NCBI RefSeq assembly: GCF_041320665.1
Contig: NZ_CP166730.1
Span: 2,108,001 to 2,172,000 of the forward strand
Origin: Comamonas sp. GB3 AK4-5
GTDB taxonomy: Bacteria; Pseudomonadota; Gammaproteobacteria; Burkholderiales; Burkholderiaceae_C
DNA length: 64,000 nt
Reading direction: 5' to 3'
Below the pieces are notes generated by a model that worked only from the letters and a program-made list of their open reading frames with translations, was not told the DNA's origin and made no database searches. The translations under genes were made by a program, and so were the position numbers. Below are positions 52,015 through 61,092 of the stretch, piece by piece. Within the stretch, counting starts at the first letter, position 1. The number at the start of each line of letters is the position of its first letter.

Positions 52015-53223
52015 ATGTCACACAAAACGCACGACTCGACCTTTCTGGCCCATGCCGCCCGCCGCCCCGAGCAGCACCACGGCATGGTGAACACGCCCAT
52101 CTACCGGGGCTCCACCATTCTGTCTTCCACGCTGGAACAGTGGGAAAGCCGCAAGCAGCCCGACAACCCCTATGCCTCCTACGGCCGCTTCGGCACGCCC
52201 ACCACGGGTGCGCTGGAAGAGGTGGTGGCCCAGGCCGAGGGTGGTTATCGCTCCCTGGTGCTGCCCTCCGGCCTGGCGGCCTGTACCCACGCCATCCTGG
52301 CTCTGGTGAGCGCTGGCGACCATGTGCTGCTGCCCGACAGCGTCTACGGCCCCACGCGCGCCTTTGCCCAGCAGGTGCTGGCGCGCTTTGGCATAGAGGC
52401 CGAGTTCTACGACCCCTGCATAGGCGCCGGTATTGCCAACCAGATCAGCCCGCGCACCCGGGTGGTGTTTGTGGAGGCGCCGGGCTCGGGCACTTTCGAG
52501 ATGCAGGACATTCCCGCCATTGCCCACCAGGCCCATGCCGTGGGCGCCTATGTGGTCATGGACAACACCTGGGCCACGCCACTGTTCTTCAAGCCCTTCG
52601 AGCATGGGGTGGATGTGTCCGTGCAGGCCGGCACCAAGTACCTGGTGGGCCATTCGGACGCCATCCTCGGCATCGCCACGGCCAACGAACGCGCCTGGCC
52701 GCTGCTGCGCAAGGGTGTGCAGGATTTTGGCCAGACCATAGGCCCGGACGATGTCTTTCTGGCCCTGCGCGGCATGCGCACTCTGGCGCTGCGCATGCAG
52801 CAGCACTGGGCCACCGGCCTGCATCTGGCGCAGGTGCTGCAGCGCCATCCGCTGGTGGAGCGTGTCATGCACCCGGCCCTGCCCACCGACCCCGGCCATG
52901 CGCTGTGGAAGCGCGACTTCCTGGGCGCCAGCGGCCTGTTCTCGATCGCGCTGCAACCCATGGACCGCCAGGCCCTGGCCGCCTTCATCGACAACCTGCA
53001 GCTGTTCGGTATCGGCCTGTCCTGGGGCGGCTACGAAAGCCTGGTTGTGCCTCTGGACCACCCCAAGCGCAACACCCGCGCCTGGGACTTGCAAGGTCCT
53101 CTGGTGCGAATCCATGCCGGTCTGGAGGATGCGGGTGATCTGGCGGCCGACCTGCTCCAGGGGCTGGAGGCAGCCCAGCACTGCATGGAGCGCAAGGTGT
53201 CGGCGCTGGTATCCGTAGCCTGA
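52015..53223 (+). CDS. metC: Cystathionine beta-lyase (PLP-dependent)
   Basis: The 402-aa protein has the Cys/Met metabolism PLP fold: YGRFGTPTTGALEEVVAQAEGG, LPSGLAACTHAILAL, VVMDNTWATPLFFKP and the PLP lysine at 208 (QAGTKYLVGHSDAI). The product cleaves cystathionine to homocysteine, pyruvate and ammonia. The sequence NTWATP and length favour MetC over cystathionine gamma-synthase. The divergent Lrp-type gene is its likely regulator. Confidence 0.88.
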   Translation: MSHKTHDSTFLAHAARRPEQHHGMVNTPIYRGSTILSSTLEQWESRKQPDNPYASYGRFGTPTTGALEEVVAQAEGGYRSLVLPSGLAACTHAILALVSAGDHVLLPDSVYGPTRAFAQQVLARFGIEAEFYDPCIGAGIANQISPRTRVVFVEAPGSGTFEMQDIPAIAHQAHAVGAYVVMDNTWATPLFFKPFEHGVDVSVQAGTKYLVGHSDAILGIATANERAWPLLRKGVQDFGQTIGPDDVFLALRGMRTLALRMQQHWATGLHLAQVLQRHPLVERVMHPALPTDPGHALWKRDFLGASGLFSIALQPMDRQALAAFIDNLQLFGIGLSWGGYESLVVPLDHPKRNTRAWDLQGPLVRIHAGLEDAGDLAADLLQGLEAAQHCMERKVSALVSVA

Positions 53224-53296
53224 GTCGGATTTCCCAACAAAAGTAACCTTAGATTACTTTCTTTGACTTTCAATGACCTTCAAAAAGGAGACAAGC

Positions 53297-54292
53297 ATGT
53301 CCTCTATTTCCCGCCGCAGTTTTGCCTTGGGCGCTGGCGCCCTGCTGGTCGCCGCAAGCGTCCAGGCCCAGACACCGGCTTCGGCCTACCCCTCGGGCAA
53401 CACCCCGATTCGCCTGGTTGTGCCCTATGCGGCCGGCGGCTCCTCCGACTTTGTGGCGCGGCTGCTGGTGCGCAAGATGGGCGTCAACATGAAGCATGCC
53501 TTCGTGGTCGACAACCGCCCCGGTGGCAACACCATCATCGCGGCCGAGCATGTCTCCAAGTCCAAGCCTGATGGCTACACCTTCTACCTGATCGGCGAGC
53601 TCACCCATGCCTCGTTGAGTGCGCTCAACGCCAAGCTGCCTTTTGATCCGGTCAAGGACTTCACCGGCATCACCAACCTGGTGGAGTCGCCCCTGGTGAT
53701 CTCGGTGCCGCCCCAGTTCCCGGCCGCCAACCTCAAGGAATTCGTGGATTACGCCAAGGCCCACCCGGGCGAGGTCAACTTTGGTTCGGCCGGGCTGGGC
53801 AACACCTTGCACCTGGCGGGCGAGAACTTCTCGCGCCAGACCGGTGTGCAGCTCAACCATGTGCAGTACAAGGGCGCATCGCAGGCCATTCTTGATTTGC
53901 TGGCCGGCCGCATCCAGGTCATGTTCGACCTGCCCCAGACGCCCATGCCCCATATCCAGAGCGGCAAGCTCAAGGCCCTGGCCGTGACCTCGGCCCATCG
54001 CCTGCCCATGCTGCCGGATGTGCCCACCACCACCGAGGCCGGCTTCCCCAACTACCGCTTTGTGACGCGCATTGGCGTGGCAGCCCCCGCTGGCACACCC
54101 AAGCCCATCATCGACAAGCTCTACGCTGAAGTGACCAAGGTGGTGAACGACCCCGAATTCCGCACGGCCGTTGAAGGCCAGGCCATGTTCCCCGCGCCCA
54201 GCGCTTCGCCTGCGGCTTACCAAAAGCGCCTGCAGGACAGCATGGTCACCGTGGGTGAGCTGCTGCGCGGCGCCAATGTGCAGCCCCAATAA
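53297..54292 (+). CDS. Bug/TctC-family periplasmic substrate-binding protein
   Basis: The 331-aa protein has a Tat-like signal (SRRSFALGAGALLVAASVQAQ) and Bug family motifs: PIRLVVPYAAGGSSDFVARLL, VVDNRPGGNTIIAAEHV, KPDGYTFYLIG, HVQYKGASQAILDLLAGRIQ and KALAVTS. These bind organic acids in the periplasm. AAGGAG precedes the ATG at 53297. No TctA/TctB transporter genes are next to it, which is common for the family. A UROD-like and an aldehyde dehydrogenase gene follow in the same direction. Confidence 0.93.
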   Translation: MSSISRRSFALGAGALLVAASVQAQTPASAYPSGNTPIRLVVPYAAGGSSDFVARLLVRKMGVNMKHAFVVDNRPGGNTIIAAEHVSKSKPDGYTFYLIGELTHASLSALNAKLPFDPVKDFTGITNLVESPLVISVPPQFPAANLKEFVDYAKAHPGEVNFGSAGLGNTLHLAGENFSRQTGVQLNHVQYKGASQAILDLLAGRIQVMFDLPQTPMPHIQSGKLKALAVTSAHRLPMLPDVPTTTEAGFPNYRFVTRIGVAAPAGTPKPIIDKLYAEVTKVVNDPEFRTAVEGQAMFPAPSASPAAYQKRLQDSMVTVGELLRGANVQPQ

Positions 54293-54312
54293 AAGCGCTT
54301 AAAGCGCTTTTT
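54292..54312 (+). terminator. Terminator after the Bug gene
   Basis: AAAGCGC and GCGCTTT pair around TTAAA, with five T at the end. Confidence 0.8.
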
Positions 54313-54354
54313 GAGTCCCGCACCGCTTTGTAGTTTTGCTTTTCCGATAACAAC

Positions 54355-55287
54355 ATGAATCAACGCCAACGCTTTCACGCCGCCGTCAAGGGCCAGCCTG
54401 TGGACCGTCCCCCCGTCACGGCCTGGGTGCACTTTCTGTCCGACCATTTGCAAGGCCGCCAGACCGCCGACCTGCACATCGAGTTCCTGCGCGAATACCA
54501 ATGGGATGTGCTCAAGGTCATGAACGACTACCGCTATCCCGTGCCGGCGGGTGTGCAAAGCCTGCAAGACCCTGCCAGCCTGCGCGCCTACCAGCGCATC
54601 TCGCTCAAGGACCCATGTTTTGTGGCCCAGCTGGAATGCCTGCAGCGCATTCAGGACGCCTGCCCCGAGACGCCGCTGCTGGAAACCGGCTTTGAGCCCT
54701 ACCAGCAAATCGTGCGCAACATCGGTTTTTCCCAGATGCAGAACTTCTACAGCCACCGCGGCGAGGCCCTGGCCGCGCTGGAGGTGGTGACCGAGGTGAT
54801 GTGCGAGTACATCGCTGCCGTCAAGGCCATGGGTATCGAGGGCATGTTCTTGTCCATCAACGGAGCCATTCCTGCCAATGTCGCGCGTGGTGCCACCGAA
54901 GAGCAGCATGAGGTGTTCCAAAAGCCCTTCACCGTGGCCATTCTCCAGGCCGCCGAAGGCATGGCGCGCGTGCTGCATGTGCATGGCAGCTCGCTGGCCA
55001 TGGAGCGTGTCCAAGGCTATCCGTTTGAAGTGCTCAGCGTCTCTGACCGCCTGCCCAGCAACCCCAACCTCAGCCAGCTGCGCGCCATGAGCGACAAATG
55101 CCTGATGGGGGGGATTGATGAAACCAAGATCCAGGAGCGCACCCTGCCCGAGATCGCGGCCGAGGTCGATGACAGCTTTGCCCAGGTGGGGCGCCAAAAC
55201 TTCATTCTGGCGCCGGGCTGCACCATTCCCTCGTTCACTTCGCAGCGTAATCTGCGGTACCTCCGGGAATATACAAGCACCCCCTGA
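54355..55287 (+). CDS. Uroporphyrinogen decarboxylase-family protein (not HemE)
   Basis: The 310-aa protein begins RQRFHAAVKGQPVDRPPVTAWVHF, like UROD-family proteins, and keeps the barrel segments DVLKVMNDYRYP, GMFLSINGA, VLHVHGSS and MGGIDETKI. It is shorter than HemE and lacks its exact N-terminal RQAGRY motif, so it is more like the corrinoid methyltransferase/MtaA-like branch or an unknown decarboxylase. Context with a Bug receptor suggests a catabolic role. Confidence 0.82.
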   Translation: MNQRQRFHAAVKGQPVDRPPVTAWVHFLSDHLQGRQTADLHIEFLREYQWDVLKVMNDYRYPVPAGVQSLQDPASLRAYQRISLKDPCFVAQLECLQRIQDACPETPLLETGFEPYQQIVRNIGFSQMQNFYSHRGEALAALEVVTEVMCEYIAAVKAMGIEGMFLSINGAIPANVARGATEEQHEVFQKPFTVAILQAAEGMARVLHVHGSSLAMERVQGYPFEVLSVSDRLPSNPNLSQLRAMSDKCLMGGIDETKIQERTLPEIAAEVDDSFAQVGRQNFILAPGCTIPSFTSQRNLRYLREYTSTP

Positions 55288-55465
55288 GGCGCTGTGCGCC
55301 TTCCCCCTCTCTATCGCTGGGTGATGGAGGGGGACGACACCAGCGCGGCGGGGCGGCCCTTGCGCGGTGTCTCTGAGTTGGGTGGCGCCGGTTTGCGGCG
55401 CTTGCGATGGCCTCGTTTTGCAGCGCTCAAGAGGGCGCAGCCTGGGCCTCTCTATCTCTTACGAC
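55288..55465. repeat. GC-rich intergenic element, probably a dispersed repeat
   Basis: The spacer has no gene with support. It begins GGCGCTGTGCGCC, a small palindrome, then CTTCCCCCTCT and GGCGGGGCGGCCC. I recall similar stretches between genes of other Comamonadaceae, but I cannot confirm that here. Confidence 0.35.
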
Positions 55466-55502
55466 AAACCGGTCCTGGCTCAGCTGTGGTGCCGGTTTTT
55501 TT
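55466..55502 (+). terminator. Rho-independent terminator before the aldehyde dehydrogenase gene
   Basis: AAACCGG and CCGGTTT pair across about 19 bases and seven T follow. Confidence 0.75.
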
Positions 55503-55524
55503 GTGCCTCATGCATTGGATTCCC

Positions 55525-57027
55525 ATGACTTCCAACACCGTTTCGCGCCCTTTGCTGGCGCTGAATGATTCTTCCTTGCTGCGCACTGATGGGCTGGTCA
55601 ATGGCCGCTGGTGCGCGGGTGGCTCGCGCTTTGCGGTGCATGACCCGGCCACGGGTGCACACCTGGCCGATGTGGCCAATCTGGGCGTGGACCTGGCCCG
55701 CGAAGCCGTGGCTGCGGCCCAGGTGGCGGGTGAGACCTGGAAGCAGCAGACCGCCAAGCAACGCAGTCAGTTGCTGCGCCGCTGGTTTGATCTGCTGAAC
55801 CAACATGCCGAAGACCTGGCGCGCATCATGACGGCCGAGCAGGGCAAGCCCCTGGCTGAGGCCCGTGGCGAAGTCGCCTATGCGGCCAGCTTTGTGGAGT
55901 GGTTTGCCGAAGAGGCCAAGCGCATCAATGGCGAGACCCTGCCCACGTTTGACAACAACCGCCGCCTGCTGGTGCTGCGCCAGCCCATTGGTGTGTGTGC
56001 GGCCATCACGCCCTGGAATTTCCCGTTGGCCATGATGACACGCAAGGTGGCTCCGGCCCTGGCAGCCGGCTGCACCGTGGTGATCAAACCGGCCGAGCTC
56101 ACGCCCCTCACTGCCCTGGCCGCGGCCGAGTTGGCACAGCGCGCGGGCATTCCCGCAGGCGTGATCAATGTGCTGAGCGCGGACAGCGCCAACTCGGTGG
56201 CCATTGGCAAGCTGCTATGCGAAAGCGATGTGGTGCGCCACCTGAGCTTTACCGGCTCCACCGAGGTGGGGCGCATTCTGATGGCCCAGTGCGCGCCCAC
56301 CATCAAAAAGCTGTCGCTGGAGCTGGGTGGCAACGCCCCTTTTATTGTGTTTGACGATGCCGATCTGGACTCGGCCGTGGAAGGCGCTTTTGCCAGCAAA
56401 TACCGCAACTCGGGCCAGACCTGCGTCTGCACCAACCGCTTTTATGTGCAAGACAGCGTGTATGAAGCCTTTGTGGAAAAGTTTGCCCAGCGTGTGCACC
56501 AGGCCAAGGTGGGCAATGGTTTTGAAGATGGCGTGGTGCAAGGCCCGCTGATCGAAGAGGCCGCGCTGCAGAAGGTGCAGCGCCATATCGATGACGCCTT
56601 GGCCCTGGGTGCACGCGTGGTGGCCGGCGGCCAGCGCCTGGGCGATCTGGGCAGCGGCCAGTTCTTTGCACCCACGGTGCTGGCCGATGTGACGCCGGCC
56701 ATGGCCTGCACGCGCGAGGAGACGTTTGGCCCGCTGGCGCCCGTGCTGCGTTTCCACACCGAGCAGGAGGTGATTGACGCGGCCAATGCCACGGAGTTTG
56801 GCCTGGCCAGCTATGTGTATACGCGCGATGTGGGCCGCATCTTCCGTGTGGGCGAGGCGCTGGAATACGGCATGGTGGGCGTGAACGTGGGCATTCTGGC
56901 CAGCGAACATGTGCCCTTTGGTGGCGTCAAGCAGTCCGGCCTGGGGCGTGAGGGCTCGCGCCACGGCATCGATGACTATGTGGAGATCAAGTACATGTGC
57001 ATAGGGGATGTCCTCACGACTCCCTGA
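55525..57027 (+). CDS. gabD: NAD(P)-dependent succinate-semialdehyde dehydrogenase
   Basis: The 500-aa protein is an aldehyde dehydrogenase: PWNFPLAMMTRKVAPALAAG, the cofactor turn FTGSTEVGR, catalytic Glu in LELGGNAPF and catalytic Cys at residue 300 (SGQTCVCTNRF). The GabD-like pattern is seen in RWFDLLNQHAEDLARIMTAEQGKPLAEARGE and EYGMVGVNVG. It oxidises succinate semialdehyde to succinate. The ATG at 55525 matches family starts; the frame extends upstream through a non-coding spacer. Confidence 0.9.
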   Translation: MTSNTVSRPLLALNDSSLLRTDGLVNGRWCAGGSRFAVHDPATGAHLADVANLGVDLAREAVAAAQVAGETWKQQTAKQRSQLLRRWFDLLNQHAEDLARIMTAEQGKPLAEARGEVAYAASFVEWFAEEAKRINGETLPTFDNNRRLLVLRQPIGVCAAITPWNFPLAMMTRKVAPALAAGCTVVIKPAELTPLTALAAAELAQRAGIPAGVINVLSADSANSVAIGKLLCESDVVRHLSFTGSTEVGRILMAQCAPTIKKLSLELGGNAPFIVFDDADLDSAVEGAFASKYRNSGQTCVCTNRFYVQDSVYEAFVEKFAQRVHQAKVGNGFEDGVVQGPLIEEAALQKVQRHIDDALALGARVVAGGQRLGDLGSGQFFAPTVLADVTPAMACTREETFGPLAPVLRFHTEQEVIDAANATEFGLASYVYTRDVGRIFRVGEALEYGMVGVNVGILASEHVPFGGVKQSGLGREGSRHGIDDYVEIKYMCIGDVLTTP

Positions 57028-57047
57028 GCTGCCTGCGGCGCCTGGGG

Positions 57048-57077
57048 CAGTGCCCGCTCCATGTGATGCGGGCACTG
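57048..57077. terminator. Strong hairpin between convergent genes
   Basis: CAGTGCCCGC and GCGGGCACTG pair perfectly around a ten-base loop. No T run follows on either strand, so termination is not certain. Confidence 0.5.
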
Positions 57078-57111
57078 CAGGGTGCGAGCGGTGATCGAGC
57101 CGTTGGTTTAA

Positions 57112-57723
57112 TCACCGCCGCGCCAAGGCCAGCAAGGTGCCAAAGCTGATCAGCAGGCCGCCGCAGATGCGGTCTATCCAGTGGCGCATGGCCAGCAGTC
57201 GCTGGCGCACGGTGCTGCTGGAAAAGCACCAGGCCAGCAGGCCAAACCAGGCCATGTGCGCCAGCGCGATAAAGGCGCCGTAGGCGATTTGTTGCGCCAA
57301 GGGCGTGCTTGGCTGCACCACCTGCATGAACAGGCTGACGACGAATACCGTGGTTTTGGGATTGAGTGCGTTGGTGAAGAACCCGCAGCGCAGCGCAGCC
57401 GCGTTGGATGTCGGCAGTGCACGGTCCGTCGCCAGGCTGCCACCGGCCTTGGTACGCAGCATCTGCAGTCCCAGATAAATCAGATAGGCAGCCCCCACCA
57501 GCTTGATGGCTTGAAACAGCCACAGCGATTGCTGGATCAGCAGGCCCACGCCCACCAGGGTGTAGCCCACATGCACCCACACGCCCAGGCTGATACCCAG
57601 GGCCGTGAGCAGGCCGGCGCGGCGCGACAGCATCAGGCTGTTGCGTGTGACCATGGCAAAGTCCGGGCCGGGGCTGATGACGGCCAGCAGGGTAATGGTG
57701 ATGACGGCTATCCATTCATTCAT
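57112..57723 (-). CDS. LysE/RhtB-family amino-acid exporter
   Basis: The 203-aa inner-membrane protein has the RhtB start (ITLLAVISPGPDFAMVTRNSL), six hydrophobic helices and the NPKTTVFVVSLF motif. These pumps export amino acids such as threonine or homoserine lactone. It diverges from a LysR-type regulator, the usual regulator-exporter pair. Confidence 0.92.
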   Translation of the reverse strand: MNEWIAVITITLLAVISPGPDFAMVTRNSLMLSRRAGLLTALGISLGVWVHVGYTLVGVGLLIQQSLWLFQAIKLVGAAYLIYLGLQMLRTKAGGSLATDRALPTSNAAALRCGFFTNALNPKTTVFVVSLFMQVVQPSTPLAQQIAYGAFIALAHMAWFGLLAWCFSSSTVRQRLLAMRHWIDRICGGLLISFGTLLALARR

Positions 57724-57790
57724 GTCGTATCCTGTGAGGAATCAATGCAATAGGGCGCATGCTAGGGATTCACAAGGGAAATGGATAACG

Positions 57791-58711
57791 ATGTTTGCTG
57801 ACCATGATGGTGAGTTAAATTCACCATACGGCGATGCACGCCTGCCTTCGCTGCAGGCGCTGCGCTGCTTCGAGGCGGCGGCCCGTTTGGAGCATTTCGG
57901 CCGGGCTGCGGACGAGTTGCATCTGACCCATGGCGCGGTCAGCCGTGCCGTGCGCCTGCTGGAAGAGGAACTGGGTGTGGCCCTGTTCGAGCGCCGCAGC
58001 CGGCGCGTATTTCTCACCGATGCCGGCCGCAAGCTGGCGCGGGCTGTGGGAGAGGGCTTTGGCCTGATGCGCCAGGCCGTGGGTGAGCTGCGCAGCAGCG
58101 CTCGCCAAACCCGGCGCTGGGTGCTGTCTTGCGAGCCCACCTTGCTGATGCGCTGGTTGATTCCGCGCTGGCCGGAGTTTCAGGCGCGCCACCCCGATTT
58201 GGAAGTGCAACTGGTGGCCGGCGGCGGGGCTTTCTGCTTTGCTGGCGGCATGGACCTGGCCATACGCCGTGACGACTTTGCCTGGCCTGCCCATTACCAC
58301 TCCGAGCCATTGTTTGCCGAGGAAATCGGCCCGGTTTGCCGCCCGGACCAGGTGGAAGCCTGGCTGAGCACGCGGCGCGGCCGGGCGCTGCGTGCGGCCA
58401 CGCCTTGTCTGCATACGCGCACACGCCCGGATGCCTGGCAGGCCTGGGCCAGGCTCACGGGCCAGACCCTGCCCACGGCGGCGGGCCAGTATTTCGAGCA
58501 TTTTTATTTCAGCCTGCAGGCCGCCGTAGCCGGTCTGGGCGTGGCTATGGGGCCGTGGCAGCAGGTGCGTGACGATGTGGCCAGCGGCGTGTTGGCTGCG
58601 CCGCTGGGTTTTGTCGAAGACGGCACGCGCTACTGCCTGCTTTCGCCCCAGCCCTTGCCGGAGCAGGGGCCGCAAGCCGATCTGCTGGCCTGGCTGCGTT
58701 CGTTGGCCTGA
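57791..58711 (+). CDS. LysR-family transcriptional regulator (GcvA-like)
   Basis: The 306-aa protein has the LysR helix-turn-helix (LPSLQALRCFEAAARLEHFGRAADELHLTHGAVSRAVRLLEEELGVALFERR, residues about 16-65) and a periplasmic-binding-like effector domain with MDLAIRR, typical of the GcvA group. It likely controls the divergent LysE exporter gene. The ATG at 57791 follows family starts. Confidence 0.92.
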   Translation: MFADHDGELNSPYGDARLPSLQALRCFEAAARLEHFGRAADELHLTHGAVSRAVRLLEEELGVALFERRSRRVFLTDAGRKLARAVGEGFGLMRQAVGELRSSARQTRRWVLSCEPTLLMRWLIPRWPEFQARHPDLEVQLVAGGGAFCFAGGMDLAIRRDDFAWPAHYHSEPLFAEEIGPVCRPDQVEAWLSTRRGRALRAATPCLHTRTRPDAWQAWARLTGQTLPTAAGQYFEHFYFSLQAAVAGLGVAMGPWQQVRDDVASGVLAAPLGFVEDGTRYCLLSPQPLPEQGPQADLLAWLRSLA

Positions 58712-58746
58712 GTCTGATGGGGGCGCAGGCCTGTTGGAAGCGAAAA

Positions 58747-58765
58747 ACCGGCCGCCAGGGCCGGT
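58747..58765 (-). terminator. Terminator of sodC
   Basis: ACCGGCC and GGCCGGT pair; on the minus strand a run of T follows. It may also stop the convergent lysR transcript. Confidence 0.75.
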
Positions 58766-58786
58766 CTGAGGTGCTTCAATCGCGGC

Positions 58787-59353
58787 TTATTTCACCGCCG
58801 TGATCACCGCACAGGCCAGGCGGGCGCCGGCATTGCCCGTGGGCTGGCTGACAAAATCGTCGGCATCCTTGTGCACGATCAGGCCGCGGCCGACGATGTT
58901 GGTGCTGCCCTGGCCGATGGTGATGCTGCGGGTGCTGTAGTCAAAGCGTGCCGTGCCGCTGGCATCGGCCTGCAGGCTGTACAGATCGCCTGCATGGCCG
59001 TGGCCCATGTGACCATGGGGGCTGTTGCCCGGGTTGAAGTGGCCGCCGGCGCTGGTGGCGTCGGGGGCGGAGCAATCGCCTTTTTCATGGATGTGAAAAC
59101 CATGCTCGCTGTTGGGCGCCAGGCCTTGCACCTCGCCCTGTACACGCACGCTGCCGTCTTTTTGCGTGCTGAAGCGCACCTGGCCCTGCACCTTGCTGGC
59201 CAGCGTGGGCTGTAGCTGGGCCTGGGCCACGGCGCCGGGCGCCAGCGGGTCGAAGGGTGTGTGGCTGCAGGCTGCGAGCAGGGCGGTGGCCAGCAGCGCG
59301 GTGATGCTCAGGGCCGGGCGGGCGGCCGTGTGGCAGGCAAGGGCTTGGGACAT
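58787..59353 (-). CDS. sodC: Cu/Zn superoxide dismutase, lipoprotein type
   Basis: The 188-aa protein has a lipoprotein signal ending ATALLAAC and the SodC copper/zinc site: HGFHIHEKGDCS, GGHFNPGNSPHG and LIVHKDADDF, plus the C-terminal ACAVI. It removes superoxide in the periplasm. The ATG at 59353 follows GGAGA and places the signal at the N-terminus; an upstream frame start at 59428 would add 25 residues. Confidence 0.94.
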   Translation of the reverse strand: MSQALACHTAARPALSITALLATALLAACSHTPFDPLAPGAVAQAQLQPTLASKVQGQVRFSTQKDGSVRVQGEVQGLAPNSEHGFHIHEKGDCSAPDATSAGGHFNPGNSPHGHMGHGHAGDLYSLQADASGTARFDYSTRSITIGQGSTNIVGRGLIVHKDADDFVSQPTGNAGARLACAVITAVK

Positions 59354-59441
59354 GGCGAATCTCCGAGGTCGGTCTAGGAAAGGCGCGTGGCGCAGGCCGC
59401 GCACCGGGGCAAACCATTGCAAGGGCAAGCTGGCCCGGCGT

Positions 59442-59473
59442 CAATCAGACGCCGCCTTGACGGTGTCTGATTG
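59442..59473. terminator. Long stem-loop after trpB
   Basis: CAATCAGACGCCG and CGGTGTCTGATTG form a 13-bp stem with one wobble pair and a CCTTGA loop. It separates sodC and trpB and may end the trpB message, though no T run follows. Confidence 0.5.
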
Positions 59474-59482
59474 GGTGGAGAC

Positions 59483-60694
59483 TCAGGCCAGGTTCAGCAC
59501 CTTGGCCACATAGTCCGCGTCCTTGTCGCCGCGGCCGGACAGGTTGACCAAAATATGCTGGTCAGGGCCCAGCTTGGGTGCGGTGCGCATGGCCCAGGCC
59601 ACGGCGTGTGCGCTTTCCAGCGCAGGGATGATGCCTTCCACGCGCGACAGCGTCATAAAGGCGTGCAGACATTCCTGGTCGTTCACGGCCTCGTACTGGG
59701 CGCGGCCCAGGTCTTTCAAATAGCTGTGCTGCGGGCCTACGCCGGGGTAGTCCAGGCCGGAGGCAATGCTGTGCACGGCGGCGGGCGTGCCGTCGGCGTT
59801 TTCCAGCACATAGCACTGCATGCCGTGGATGGCGCCAGGCTTGCCCACGGACAGCGTGGCCGCATGGCGGCCGGGGCGGTCTATGCCTTCGCCCGCAGGC
59901 TCCACGCCCACCAGCTTGACCTCCGCATCATTCAGAAAGGCGGTGAACATGCCCATGGCATTGCTGCCGCCGCCCACGCAGGCCGCCACATAGTCGGGCA
60001 GGCGGCCGAGCTTGGCCTGGAACTGCTCGCGGGCCTCGCGGCCGATGATGGACTGGAAGTCGCGCACCATCATGGGGAAAGGGTGGGGGCCGACCACCGA
60101 ACCGATGGCGTAGAGGTAGTCTGTGGGGTTGGTCAAATACTCGTCGAAGGCGCTGTCCACGGCCTCCTTGAGCGTGGCCGCGCCGCGCGTGACGGCCACC
60201 AGCTTGCAGCCCAGGATGCGCATCTTGGTGACATTGGGGTGTTCTTTTTCGATGTCCACCTGGCCCATGTGGATCTCGCAGGGAATGCCCACCAGCGCGC
60301 AGGCCGTGGCTAGGGCCACGCCATGCTGGCCGGCGCCGGTTTCGGCAATCACCTTTTTCTTGCCCATGAACCTGGCCAGCAGCGCTTCGCCCAGGCAGTG
60401 GTTGATCTTGTGGGCGCCCGTGTGGTTGAGGTCTTCGCGCTTGAGGTGGATTTGCGCCCCCCCCAGCTGGGCCGACAGGCGCTTGGCATGGAAGATGGGG
60501 CTGGGCCGGCCCACATAGTCGGCAAACAGGCTGGCCAGCTCGTCCTGAAAGTCCTGGCGCTGGGTGATTTGCGCATAGGCCTGGTTGATGTCGTCCATGG
60601 CCTGCTTGAGGTGGGGTGGGACCAACTGGCCACCGTAGGGGCCGAAAAAACCCTGGTCATCGGGCATGGGAGCGAAAGAAGAAGCTGCGTTCAT
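59483..60694 (-). CDS. trpB: Tryptophan synthase beta chain, stand-alone copy
   Basis: The 403-aa protein has all TrpB hallmarks: [26 protein letters not shown] with the PLP lysine, [42 protein letters not shown] and NLSGRGDKD. It joins indole and serine to form tryptophan. trpA and trpF are not nearby; a divergent upstream region and a sodC gene flank it. Differences from usual TrpB ([12 protein letters not shown] in place of HKINN) suggest a paralogue beside the main trpBA operon. Confidence 0.9.
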   Translation of the reverse strand: MNAASSFAPMPDDQGFFGPYGGQLVPPHLKQAMDDINQAYAQITQRQDFQDELASLFADYVGRPSPIFHAKRLSAQLGGAQIHLKREDLNHTGAHKINHCLGEALLARFMGKKKVIAETGAGQHGVALATACALVGIPCEIHMGQVDIEKEHPNVTKMRILGCKLVAVTRGAATLKEAVDSAFDEYLTNPTDYLYAIGSVVGPHPFPMMVRDFQSIIGREAREQFQAKLGRLPDYVAACVGGGSNAMGMFTAFLNDAEVKLVGVEPAGEGIDRPGRHAATLSVGKPGAIHGMQCYVLENADGTPAAVHSIASGLDYPGVGPQHSYLKDLGRAQYEAVNDQECLHAFMTLSRVEGIIPALESAHAVAWAMRTAPKLGPDQHILVNLSGRGDKDADYVAKVLNLA

Positions 60695-61092
60695 GGTGCA
60701 AGGGTCAAGTGAGAAAACCGTGAGCCACGCGGCGTTGGCGTGGGGTGTGGACCGTACGGGTACAGAAATAGCATGGCTGGCTTACGCCAGACCCGCAAGC
60801 ACTGCGCAAAGCGTTGTGGCCTGTGTCGCACAGAGGACGCCAGCGACCGGTGCCATGCCGCTGCGGCGGGCTCTTTGCTGGAGGCGCTGACAGGCAAGTG
60901 CTTGATGGGATAGGAAAAAGACCGTGGCATCTGGGCTGTGGGCAGGCAGCCCTAGGGTAAGCACGAGATCCGGGATTTTTTGGGTGTTTGCCCTAGCGGT
61001 TCGCGCTGGGAGCGCTTCTATATTGGAAGCAGACCTGTCGCCCGCAATGGGGGCGGCTGACAAATTCATCGCCTTCCCGAAAGCAGAACACC
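60695..61092. other. Divergent intergenic region between trpB and the second Bug gene
   Basis: About 400 bases with no supported gene. Small inverted repeats occur (for example GGGCTG...CAGCCC near 60931-60953). It should contain both promoters, but no clear boxes are recognised. Confidence 0.4.

Noticed and set aside
52018..53181. Minus-strand open frame opposite metC
   Set aside because: The plus-strand protein has all PLP-enzyme motifs; the other is a shadow.
54355..55287. hemE (uroporphyrinogen decarboxylase proper)
   Set aside because: The protein is shorter than HemE and lacks its N-terminal signature; only the broader UROD family is supported.
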